DNA from: Aquimarina algiphila
Lineage (GTDB): Bacteria > Bacteroidota > Bacteroidia > Flavobacteriales > Flavobacteriaceae
Length of the DNA stretch: 36,063 nt
NCBI RefSeq assembly: GCF_007489275.1
Contig: NZ_VLNR01000094.1
Span: 1-36,063, forward strand
Direction of reading: 5' to 3'
This document shows, piece after piece, positions 25,899-31,551 of this stretch. The translations under genes were made by a program, and so were the position numbers. Every line of letters begins with the position of its first letter. The stretch's first letter is position 1. The notes beneath the pieces are model-generated. The model searched no databases, was not told the origin of the DNA, and was given only the letters and a program-made list of their open reading frames with translations.

Positions 25899-26453
25899 TT
25901 AATAGTTATTTAAACTTATTTCTTTATTTATTCTACGATCTGCCATGAACAAAATACGATCAGATTTTTCAAATGGAATTTCTAATCTTTTACACGCATC
26001 CTTGAGATCCTCTAAATATTTGAGATATAGATCCACTTGAAACTTAATATTCTTTTCGGATGGATAAGAATTCAATTTCAGAGTCTCATTTGGATAAATA
26101 ATTCTAAATACCCGCTGATCGATTATTTGAAATAGTATGGGGTTTTTAAACCTAAGAATAGTTGAAGCCATTGGTAATTGAACTCCTTTAGTTTTTAAGA
26201 GTTTAAATAGAATAACACTTATTTTATCTTTGTTTAGTTTCGTTTCACTTGGACCAATTGAATTAATAAGCGCCATTGCTTCATTAGAAAACAATGCATA
26301 TCGATTTACTTTCCACAAAACTATTTCATTTAAAGTGTTTTGGTCAAAATCTTCTCTTAAATTATCAAGCTTTTCAGTAAGTTCTTTTTGATATCCAAAG
26401 CTGCGATCTTCTTTTAACACTTTAAAATCTGGATTATATATAGTTTTATGCAT
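25899..26453 (-). CDS. Hypothetical protein, possibly DNA-glycosylase-like (HhH) fold
   Basis: This 184-aa helical protein contains 'LLKTKGVQLPMASTILRFKNPILFQIIDQRVFRIIYP', a pattern ('GVxLPMASxILxFxNPxxFxIIDxRV') that I associate with bacterial proteins distantly related to HhH-type DNA glycosylases. The catalytic Lys/Asp arrangement of a true OGG1/Nth enzyme is not clear. The helical C-terminus ends 'DRILFMADRRINKEISLNNY'. Treat the fold as a suggestion. The ATG comes directly from the adjacent repeat. Confidence 0.6.
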   Translation of the reverse strand: MHKTIYNPDFKVLKEDRSFGYQKELTEKLDNLREDFDQNTLNEIVLWKVNRYALFSNEAMALINSIGPSETKLNKDKISVILFKLLKTKGVQLPMASTILRFKNPILFQIIDQRVFRIIYPNETLKLNSYPSEKNIKFQVDLYLKYLEDLKDACKRLEIPFEKSDRILFMADRRINKEISLNNY

Positions 26454-26471
26454 CGTTTAATTAGACTTTTT
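26452..26471 (-). repeat. Array repeat copy (GTCTAA variant)
   Basis: Plus-strand ATCGTTTAATTAGACTTTTT. It encodes the last residues (KKV) and the TAA of the 63-aa gene and, at its other end, the ATG of the 184-aa gene. Confidence 0.8.
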
Positions 26472-26652
26472 TATTTAATTCGTCTGTTAATAATAAGATC
26501 ATTTCCTCTACATCATCTCTTTCTAAAACAATAAAGTTAGGGCGATCTGGGTAATCTTCATTTTTGATTTCTACGTATAAATTATTATCAGTGTTAATGA
26601 AAAATTGCATTTCATTTCCATTATCATCAACAAAACTTTTTTTAAGTGGCAT
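26461..26652 (-). CDS. Small acidic hypothetical protein
   Basis: This 63-aa acidic protein reads 'MPLKKSFVDDNGNEMQFFIN' followed by 'YVEIKNEDYPDRPNFIVLERDDVEEMILLLTDELNKKV'. Its compact β-then-α layout would suit an antitoxin or immunity-type protein, but no family is recognised. Its last codons and stop are inside an array repeat. Confidence 0.65.
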   Translation of the reverse strand: MPLKKSFVDDNGNEMQFFINTDNNLYVEIKNEDYPDRPNFIVLERDDVEEMILLLTDELNKKV

Positions 26653-26673
26653 AGATTGTAAGTTTTTGTTAGG

Positions 26674-26706
26674 TTATTTAAACTTTAGATCAAGATTGAA
26701 TTTCAT
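26674..26706 (-). other. Ten-codon mini-ORF between a repeat and the 63-aa gene
   Basis: Starting at the ATG supplied by the repeat at 26705, the frame reads MKFNLDLKFK and stops. It could be the remnant of a unit whose body was deleted, or a leader peptide. It is too short to judge. Confidence 0.3.
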
Positions 26707-26724
26707 CGTTTATTTGAACTTTTA
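26705..26724 (-). repeat. Array repeat copy next to an attC-like palindrome
   Basis: Plus-strand ATCGTTTATTTGAACTTTTAA, with the last bases shared with the TAAC end of the adjoining palindrome. Confidence 0.8.
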
Positions 26725-26792
26725 ACGGCCAAGCTATAAAGCATAGCTTGAGTTGCGTCTTCGGCAAGCTATACTTTATGAGCCATTGTTAT
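26722..26792 (-). repeat. attC-like imperfect palindrome
   Basis: About 70 bases with ends TAACGGC and GCCATTGTTA fold on themselves: TATAAAGCATAGCTTG on one arm pairs with CAAGCTATACTTTATG on the other (14 of 16 positions), leaving a TTGCGTCTTCGG-type loop. TAAC/GTTA ends, an unequal-armed stem and a position right at the stop codon of the upstream gene are features of integron attC sites. The core heptamers deviate from the RYYYAAC/GTTRRRY consensus, and no IntI is nearby. Confidence 0.5.
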
Positions 26793-27433
26793 GCTCTGGT
26801 ATATAGTTCTATAAAATTTGGAATAAGTTTTTTTCTTAACCAATTGTAATCTTCTTTAAATTTTAGGTATGGGTTTTCCTTTTCTTGTGTTTTCCAAAAT
26901 ATGTCCATTTGAAACAAAAACGATTTAAAAATAAAATCTTCAATATCGATTTCTAACTCTTTAACTTTGGATCCCTCGGGATAACCTATTTCATCAATTA
27001 GATAATCACTACTTTTTATTCCACGTTGTATTGCTCCTTTGGAATGTTTTATACAATTATTTAAGTTTCTAATTATTCCCATTTCTTTGAAATATTCAAA
27101 CCTTTTACAGTTTTTCCAAAAGTCAACTTCTAATTCGAAATTATCATTATACTCATACAGTAAGTCTTCCGCTGCTTTGCTTATTCCAATAATCATAAGC
27201 TCGTGTAAATTACTTTTATAACCATTTAACATTCGAGCTGTTTCCTTCATTCTATCTTTATTATTTCTCTTTATATCATCCTTGTCATACCATTTAATGG
27301 TATCGTAAGATTCTTCAATTTTATCAGATGTATAGTAATACATAAGCAACAATCCACCCATTCTATGAATAATGTCAGAGTGAATATTTGCCAGTTTAAT
27401 TTGGTGAATTAATTCATCTTCCATAATTAGCAT
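26789..27433 (-). CDS. Hypothetical protein with a possible HEPN-like motif
   Basis: This is a 212-214-aa, mostly helical soluble protein. Two starts are possible (27433 or 27424). 'GIIRNLNNCIKHSKGAIQRG' contains R-N-x6-H, reminiscent of HEPN ribonuclease motifs (R-x4-6-H), but with one residue too many, so this is only a hint. Other parts include 'MGGLLLMYYYTSDKIEESYDTIKWYDKDD'. Its stop codon is the TAA at the end of the attC-like palindrome. Confidence 0.65.
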   Translation of the reverse strand: MLIMEDELIHQIKLANIHSDIIHRMGGLLLMYYYTSDKIEESYDTIKWYDKDDIKRNNKDRMKETARMLNGYKSNLHELMIIGISKAAEDLLYEYNDNFELEVDFWKNCKRFEYFKEMGIIRNLNNCIKHSKGAIQRGIKSSDYLIDEIGYPEGSKVKELEIDIEDFIFKSFLFQMDIFWKTQEKENPYLKFKEDYNWLRKKLIPNFIELYTRA

Positions 27434-27447
27434 GTTTTAATTGGGTA

Positions 27448-27617
27448 TAACGTTTAATATATGTGTCGCAGCAGTGCAAAAAATTACCTTGCTTCTCGAT
27501 TTTCTGCGCAGTGATTGCTAACTTTTACTTTTTGCAAGCATTGCGCCTTTATAAAAATAGAAGAACCATTCGACTCATCACTTAACTGCTAGGACATCAT
27601 ATATGGTGTTAGCGTTA
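27448..27617. repeat. Long imperfect palindrome with TAACG/CGTTA ends
   Basis: A 170-base non-coding segment has outer arms TAACGTTTAATATATG…GTC and GAC…CATATATGGTGTTAGCGTTA that are complementary with bulges. Inside, GCAGTGCAAAAAAT at about 27470 is inverted relative to TTTTTGCAAGCATTGCGCC at about 27529. The layout resembles large attC sites or a repetitive palindromic element of the kind scattered in Bacteroidota genomes. Confidence 0.45.
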
Positions 27618-27865
27618 TTTTACCTCCAGTTAACCATTATATTAAATACAATTCCAATTAACATAAGTGTATTTGGGGGACTTATATTCAGCCAATAAGT
27701 ACTAACTATAAATAAAATAAGTATCACTAAAGATGTGACCACAAACTTTATATACAGTTTAATTCCACTATTAAATTCTTCTTCAGTAACTTGAGTTTCT
27801 TCAGTCCTCAGTTGGTTAATGCCTAGTTGAGTTCTTGCCATAATAGATTTGTATTAACGCTAACA
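27607..27865. repeat. 11-bp inverted repeats flanking a single gene
   Basis: TGTTAGCGTTA at 27607-27617 and its exact reverse complement TAACGCTAACA at 27855-27865 bracket one small membrane-protein gene. A hairpin (AAGGAATAAAG…CTTTATTTTCCTT, about 27867-27897) follows the right copy. This unit uses different borders from the stop-start repeat. Confidence 0.7.
27620..27841 (-). CDS. Small membrane protein with two predicted helices
   Basis: The product is 73 aa. A short soluble N-terminus (MARTQLGINQLRTEETQVTEEEF) is followed by helix 1 (YIKFVVTSLVILILFIVSTYWL) and helix 2 (NTLMLIGIVFNIMVNWR). No family is recognised. The gene is the only content between 11-bp inverted repeats. Confidence 0.7.
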   Translation of the reverse strand: MARTQLGINQLRTEETQVTEEEFNSGIKLYIKFVVTSLVILILFIVSTYWLNISPPNTLMLIGIVFNIMVNWR

Positions 27866-27929
27866 AAGGAATAAAGAACATGTCCTTTATTTTCCTTGTA
27901 TTTTTATTTGTAAATTAAATTTTATTTTT

Positions 27930-27950
27930 ATCATTTTATTGAACTTTTAA
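27930..27950 (-). repeat. Array repeat copy that encodes a C-terminus
   Basis: Plus-strand ATCATTTTATTGAACTTTT with one change (CGAT to TGAT on the minus strand). The upstream gene reads through it as L-K-V-Q-stop (TTA AAA GTT CAA TAA). Confidence 0.8.
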
Positions 27951-28130
27951 CTTTCTCGGTAAAAAAAGGTTTTTCATGCTTTTTGAATTCTTATAAATGG
28001 AATACAATCGCATATCATCCAATTGATCTAATATTTGCTTTAATGCATTTTTATCTTGCTTTGATTCCGGATTCTGTTTTTCAAAATCTTCAATTAAAGA
28101 TTTGATTTTTTCTGTTAAATTATTTGTCAT
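27936..28130 (-). CDS. Small helical hypothetical protein
   Basis: The 64-aa, charged, helical protein reads 'LTEKIKSLIEDFEKQNPESKQDKNALKQILDQLDDMRLYSIYKNSKS', ending …RKLKVQ. Its final four residues and stop are encoded by the array repeat, so the repeat has been captured into the coding sequence. No family is recognised. Confidence 0.65.
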   Translation of the reverse strand: MTNNLTEKIKSLIEDFEKQNPESKQDKNALKQILDQLDDMRLYSIYKNSKSMKNLFLPRKLKVQ

Positions 28131-28136
28131 ATCGTT

Positions 28137-28156
28137 ATCGTTTTATTGAACTTTTT
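28137..28156 (-). repeat. Array repeat copy
   Basis: Plus-strand ATCGTTTTATTGAACTTTTT runs into the stop codon of the papain-like candidate gene. The next gene's ATG is seven bases beyond the CGAT end. Confidence 0.88.
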
Positions 28157-28506
28157 TAAAATATTCCTGGCTTAAATTGTTTATGAAAGTCAGACTTATT
28201 TTTATTGATTATAATTATTTCTTCGTTTTCCTCATCCCAAAATTGATCTGCGGTAATATCAATTATAAAACCTTTATATTCAAGCCAACCATGTGACTGT
28301 TCATTTCTCCATCCTTTGGAATAAATGATATTCTGAAAACTATTGCCTTCTAAAACTTTTTTTAACAAATCTGATGCATTGCCGCAGCAGCCTCGAGGAA
28401 AATCTTCACTGAATGGAAATTTGATATTTCCATTACATATATCCTTTCTAAATTTGGTTGCAATTCTTTTAATATCGCTAATATCCTTTTCTATTTCCTT
28501 AGACAT
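28156..28506 (-). CDS. Papain-like-fold protein candidate
   Basis: This 116-aa protein has an ordered Cys-His-Asp set: 'FPRGCCGNASDLLKKVL' (Cys40/41 at the start of a helix), 'SHGWLEYKGFIIDITADQF' (His72 on a strand, Asp83 or Asp87 following). That order and the 'SHxWLEY…IIDITADQF' strand pair are typical of papain/transglutaminase-like peptidases and deamidases. It is short for the class. The substrate is unknown and the assignment rests only on motif layout. The ATG used (28506) is one codon-shifted from the ATG created by the repeat at 28511, which leads only to a short out-of-frame peptide. Confidence 0.55.
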   Translation of the reverse strand: MSKEIEKDISDIKRIATKFRKDICNGNIKFPFSEDFPRGCCGNASDLLKKVLEGNSFQNIIYSKGWRNEQSHGWLEYKGFIIDITADQFWDEENEEIIIINKNKSDFHKQFKPGIF

Positions 28507-28509
28507 AGC

Positions 28510-28528
28510 ATCGTTTTATTGAATTTTT
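28510..28528 (-). repeat. Array repeat copy with an unused ATG
   Basis: Plus-strand ATCGTTTTATTGAATTTTT (one change, C to T). Its CGATG makes an ATG at 28509-28511 that is out of frame with the gene, which starts five bases later. Confidence 0.85.
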
Positions 28529-28538
28529 ATTAAGTCTA

Positions 28539-29069
28539 TTAAGCGACATTATAACTTTTTCTTAAACTTGTTTCTATCTTTTTTATTAATGAAGGAAGCT
28601 CTTTTCTAAATTGTACTTTTTTAATTTTTTCCAGTTTATCCCAATATTGATCCCTTTTTTCTTTATTGATATGAATAATACATCTTTCAATGTCTATTTT
28701 AATAGATTTTAAAACTTCTGAAATTTCTTCTACTGTTTGAATATCAACATCGTTTAAAAATAATTTTATGGTCATACACTTATACTCGAAATCAATATGA
28801 CAATCTCTTATTTCTTTTCTAAATTTATTGAAAATTTCTTCCGAATGTAACCCGTGAAATAATTGGTTAATGTATTGTTCTAAAGCGATGCTGAAAGATT
28901 GATAACTTTGGAAAAAAACCTTAGTCTCAATAAGTTTCATTTCTTGTATTTTTAAAAAAGAAATTTCTTTTTTCTTAAAATTTGAATCAAGAAATAGTTT
29001 GATTATATAACCAATTATTCCCAATACAACAGTGATTTGAGCCCAATTTTCCACTATAAGTTTCATCAT
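28539..29069 (-). CDS. Single-pass membrane protein with a helical cytoplasmic part
   Basis: The 176-aa product has an N-terminal membrane helix (about residues 10-28: ITVVLGIIGYIIKLFLDS), then a long helical soluble region rich in charged residues ('EEISEVLKSIKIDIERCIIHINKEKRDQYWDKLEKIKKVQ'). No family is recognised. Two adjacent ATGs (29069, 29066) are possible starts. Confidence 0.7.
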   Translation of the reverse strand: MMKLIVENWAQITVVLGIIGYIIKLFLDSNFKKKEISFLKIQEMKLIETKVFFQSYQSFSIALEQYINQLFHGLHSEEIFNKFRKEIRDCHIDFEYKCMTIKLFLNDVDIQTVEEISEVLKSIKIDIERCIIHINKEKRDQYWDKLEKIKKVQFRKELPSLIKKIETSLRKSYNVA

Positions 29070-29083
29070 GATTTGGTTATCGC

Positions 29084-29101
29084 TTCGTTAAACTATTTTT
29101 T
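29084..29101 (-). repeat. Degenerate array repeat copy
   Basis: Plus-strand TTCGTTAAACTATTTTTT lies between two genes in the expected place but keeps only the CGTT and AAACT parts of the consensus. Confidence 0.4.
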
Positions 29102-29221
29102 AGTTGATTTAGAAGGTTTTAAACTTGGTGTGTTTCCCGGAGTATTTTTATTATCTCTCCGTCTTCTATCTGGTTTACCTGTTGTTTTAGCAATTCTTTT
29201 TGGTCCTGGTTTAAGTGCCAT
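29093..29221 (-). CDS. Short strongly basic protein (42 aa)
   Basis: From ATG 29219-29221 the frame runs to TAG at 29093-29095: 'MALKPGPKRIAKTTGKPDRR' then 'RRDNKNTPGNTPSLKPSKST'. It is very rich in Lys, Arg, Pro and Thr, so disordered and probably nucleic-acid binding. The use of the unit position, an ATG with an A-rich leader and a stop at the next repeat support it as real. It is the array gene nearest the serine recombinase. Confidence 0.55.
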   Translation of the reverse strand: MALKPGPKRIAKTTGKPDRRRRDNKNTPGNTPSLKPSKSTKK

Positions 29222-29370
29222 AATTTTACTCTTTTTAGTTATATAATATATTACTGAACTTATTTACTCCACAATATCTATAAACTATTAATACAATTAT
29301 TACGGTTTTCCACAGTAACGCTTTTTATCATCGCTTGAGATTGTTATAAACTCTCTCAAAAACAAAGAAT

Positions 29371-29399
29371 CCCTTACCTAGAGTTAATCCAGATAAGGG
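29371..29399 (-). terminator. Terminator hairpin after the serine recombinase gene
   Basis: On the minus strand CCCTTATCTGGA pairs along all 12 positions (with two G-U pairs) with TCTAGGTAAGGG around a TTAAC loop, followed by ATTCTTTGTTTTT. It separates the recombinase from the array, so the array genes need their own promoter. Confidence 0.75.
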
Positions 29400-29452
29400 G
29401 TAATTAGCACGATTACGTTAGTTCTAAATTAAGGAGTTTTATTTAATTCTGG

Positions 29453-30133
29453 TTATTTTTTCCCTTTTTGTTTATAGTGTTTTTTACAATACCCATTCTC
29501 AATATTTTGATCTTTGTCCCAAAACATAGCTTTACAAATAACACAATTTCTACGTCCACGATGAGCTAAATATTTGTAGAGAGTCGCTTTGGAATTAATA
29601 TCGACTAGCTTCATAATTTCAGTAATAGAAAGCTGGTTTTTTTCATCTCGGTAATAGTTCTCTGCTAGAATGGCTTGTGCTTCAGCTTTTTTACTTAGCC
29701 CTTTTCGTCTGCCAATTACAGCGCCTCTTCTTCTGGCACTTTCCTGTCCAGCTAATGTTCTTTCTACAATGATATTGCGCTCCATTTCGGCAACCGCACT
29801 AAAAATAGTTAGTACAAATTTTCCATGAGCAGATGTTGTATCAATAAAAGGTTCTTGTAAACTTTTAAAGCCTACTTCCAATTGTTCAAATTCATCAACA
29901 AGCTTTAGTATATGGGAAACACTCCTAGCGATTCGATCCATCTTCCAAACAATGACTACATCTTCTTCACGTAATTTATTTAAAAGTAGATCAAGATTTT
30001 TTCGATTTGCTTTTGCTCCAGAAGAAACATCTTTATAAATATTCTTTTCTTTTACTCCTGCTTTTAGCAAAGCATCAATTTGTAAATCAAATTTCTGGGA
30101 TGGGGTACTTATACGTGCATATCCAAATAACAT
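29453..30133 (-). CDS. Serine recombinase (resolvase/invertase family) with a C-terminal Cys-His cluster
   Basis: The catalytic domain is intact: 'GYARISTPSQKFDLQIDAL' with nucleophile Ser9 and Arg7, 'VVIVWKMDRIARSV' with Arg68/Arg71, then 'GKFVLTIFSAVAEMERNIIVERT' (long E helix). A helix-turn-helix lies near 168-190 (LSITEIMKLVDINSKATLYKYL). Unlike ordinary resolvases, the protein continues with C197-x2-C200-x15-C216-x2-H219, a candidate zinc finger, and ends Lys-rich. At 226 aa it is about 35 residues longer than Tn3-type resolvases. It is transcribed toward the array, and the sequence upstream of its start contains two inverted copies of the array repeat. Confidence 0.92.
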   Translation of the reverse strand: MLFGYARISTPSQKFDLQIDALLKAGVKEKNIYKDVSSGAKANRKNLDLLLNKLREEDVVIVWKMDRIARSVSHILKLVDEFEQLEVGFKSLQEPFIDTTSAHGKFVLTIFSAVAEMERNIIVERTLAGQESARRRGAVIGRRKGLSKKAEAQAILAENYYRDEKNQLSITEIMKLVDINSKATLYKYLAHRGRRNCVICKAMFWDKDQNIENGYCKKHYKQKGKK

Positions 30134-30175
30134 AATGGTTCATTTAAGTGTTAATTGGTAAACTTAGGAAATGAA

Positions 30176-30237
30176 CCGATTTATTGAACTTGATAGATTT
30201 TATTACTCGGTTTCTAACCAAAAGTTCAATTAATCGA
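30176..30237. repeat. Inverted pair of array-type repeats upstream of the serine recombinase
   Basis: CGATTTATTGAACTT at 30177-30191 faces AAGTTCAATTAATCG at 30222-30236; as an inverted repeat the two match at 14 of 15 positions. Both are close to the array consensus (CGTTTTATTGAACTT). The region lies 45-105 bases before the recombinase ATG. It may be a crossover or accessory site of the recombinase, an operator, or both. Confidence 0.8.
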
Positions 30238-30285
30238 CCATTTTTTTAAGCCTTTGAATTGATAATAATTAACTTAATTTTTTTG

Positions 30286-31485
30286 TCAGAAAACTTCTAT
30301 AATATTTTTACTAAAAATATTGTACTTAATCCCTGTTACGCCATATCGATTCTTAGAAGTAATGGCATAATTATTTCTGAAGGTATCATCTGTTTTGATG
30401 ATTTCAATATTAATGCCTGCATCAAAAAGAGGAGCTGTCCCTCCTCTGATTGTTTTTTGTGTAGTACGTTGAAAGATTACAATGAATATCGTATTTGGAT
30501 GTTGTTTGCGAAGGCGATCAAAATCCTGTGAAGGCAATCCTGTTTTATTCCAACTATCGATGATGATCACATCAAAATCTTTAGCTGCATTTGAAATCGT
30601 TTTGTAGCCTTCGGGTAATTGATCTGTGATAAAAATTTGATGTTGGTTTTTGGCTTGCAGATACTCTTCTTTCATCCGGGTAATCAAATCAGAACGGCTT
30701 CCGATCTCCAGGGAAAAGATGGCTATGCGATTACCCATATCTGCAAAAGCATCTGCCAATTGATACGTAAACCTTGTTTTTCCTCCTCCCTGATCTCCTT
30801 CAATAGTAAGAGCCAATTCAAATTTTTCTAAATCGCCTAATAAATCTCCTAATCCATCATTCAGGCGGAATGTATTGGTACCCGTTTGTTTTGACTGATT
30901 ATTTATAGCTGTAAAAAGCTCAGAACTTTTTGTTTTTGGAACCTGCAGGGCAATATCATTATTCGAAGTATACCCATCAAAACTACCCAAAGTCCCTATT
31001 GTTCCTGCTAAGATATTATGAAGCTGTCTTCTCCATTTACGGTTAATGATGATTTTTACTTCTTCTTTTAAGATCAAATTGTTGTGTTGTACAATCAGTT
31101 TTTGTTGAATTTGCTCAATATGATATGCGTGTAGATCGTCTTTGGCAATCTCTTTTTTAGAGATAGCACGTTGAAGATCAAAAATATAATCTTTCAATGC
31201 ATCCCTATGCTGAATGGTGCGATGCATTTGTAGAAATTTTTTGATAAACCCTTCTGCTATTGCGTTATTATTTCCTAGAGTAGTATTCTGTTCTATGAAC
31301 AAATGTTCATTTAACTGATCAAGATAGATATCAATAGTTTCTTTGATCTCATTTTCTTGAGTATAAAACCCTTTGGCTTCTATAAAGAACTGATGCCCCT
31401 TTTGTAGTATTTCTGGTAAAGTTTTTAGGTTAACCTGGGCAATTGCCCTTTCATAATTGTCAAAAGAAATAAAGTGCTTTTCCAT
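30286..31485 (-). CDS. RecA/DnaB-type P-loop ATPase of a mobile element
   Basis: The N-terminal ~215 residues are helical. The C-terminal part is a RecA-like core: Walker A GDQGGGKT (230-237), 'NRIAIFSLEIGSRSDLITRM' as in DnaB/RadA-type folds, Walker B VIIID (306-310), and a Q-loop-like 'TIFIVIFQRT'. The segment 'ITSKNRYG' near 376-383 is like the strand following the sensor region in DnaB-like proteins. It is probably cytoplasmic and acts on DNA. At 399 aa it could serve as a replication or repair ATPase of a phage or conjugative element. It lies 67 bases downstream of the methyltransferase and is likely in its operon. Confidence 0.72.
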   Translation of the reverse strand: MEKHFISFDNYERAIAQVNLKTLPEILQKGHQFFIEAKGFYTQENEIKETIDIYLDQLNEHLFIEQNTTLGNNNAIAEGFIKKFLQMHRTIQHRDALKDYIFDLQRAISKKEIAKDDLHAYHIEQIQQKLIVQHNNLILKEEVKIIINRKWRRQLHNILAGTIGTLGSFDGYTSNNDIALQVPKTKSSELFTAINNQSKQTGTNTFRLNDGLGDLLGDLEKFELALTIEGDQGGGKTRFTYQLADAFADMGNRIAIFSLEIGSRSDLITRMKEEYLQAKNQHQIFITDQLPEGYKTISNAAKDFDVIIIDSWNKTGLPSQDFDRLRKQHPNTIFIVIFQRTTQKTIRGGTAPLFDAGINIEIIKTDDTFRNNYAITSKNRYGVTGIKYNIFSKNIIEVF

Positions 31486-31551
31486 GTAACAATGTTATAC
31501 ATTTGGCCTTTGCTCAATTCAGTTTGATTCGATTTCGCTCCTGATAGGTTG

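Larger units (their letters stand above)
20831..30237 (-). repeat. Array of one-gene units separated by a ~20-bp stop-start linker repeat
   Basis: Copies of a short sequence, on the minus strand TAAAAGTTCAATAAAACGAT, recur between minus-strand genes across more than 8 kb. Clear copies lie near 20831, 23105, 23516, 25246, 25593, 25879, 26452, 26705, 27930, 28137 and 28510. Degenerate ones lie near 24610, 24641 and 29084. Two inverted ones lie upstream of the serine recombinase (30176 and 30220). In many junctions the upstream gene's TAA lies in or against the repeat and the next gene's ATG is formed by its CGATG end. Spacers are whole genes of 200-700 bases. The role is unknown: recombination site, translation linker or both. 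Confidence 0.85.

Noticed and set aside
23107..28528. Linker repeat as a Bacteroidota promoter
   Set aside because: On the coding strand it lacks the TAnnTTTG/TTG pattern. A role in translation (A-rich leader before ATG) remains possible, but a standard promoter is not supported.
20831..29101. CRISPR array
   Set aside because: The repeats are short (~20 bp) and the spacers are whole genes of very different lengths; no cas genes are present.
20831..29221. Classical integron
   Set aside because: No IntI-type integrase is recognisable, and most junctions carry a 20-bp linker rather than an attC. Only one or two attC-like palindromes are seen, so I call these attC-like only.
29037..29246. Plus-strand open frame of 69 codons
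   Set aside because: Mostly antisense to the 42-aa basic gene and the start of the membrane-protein gene; it only reflects their composition.
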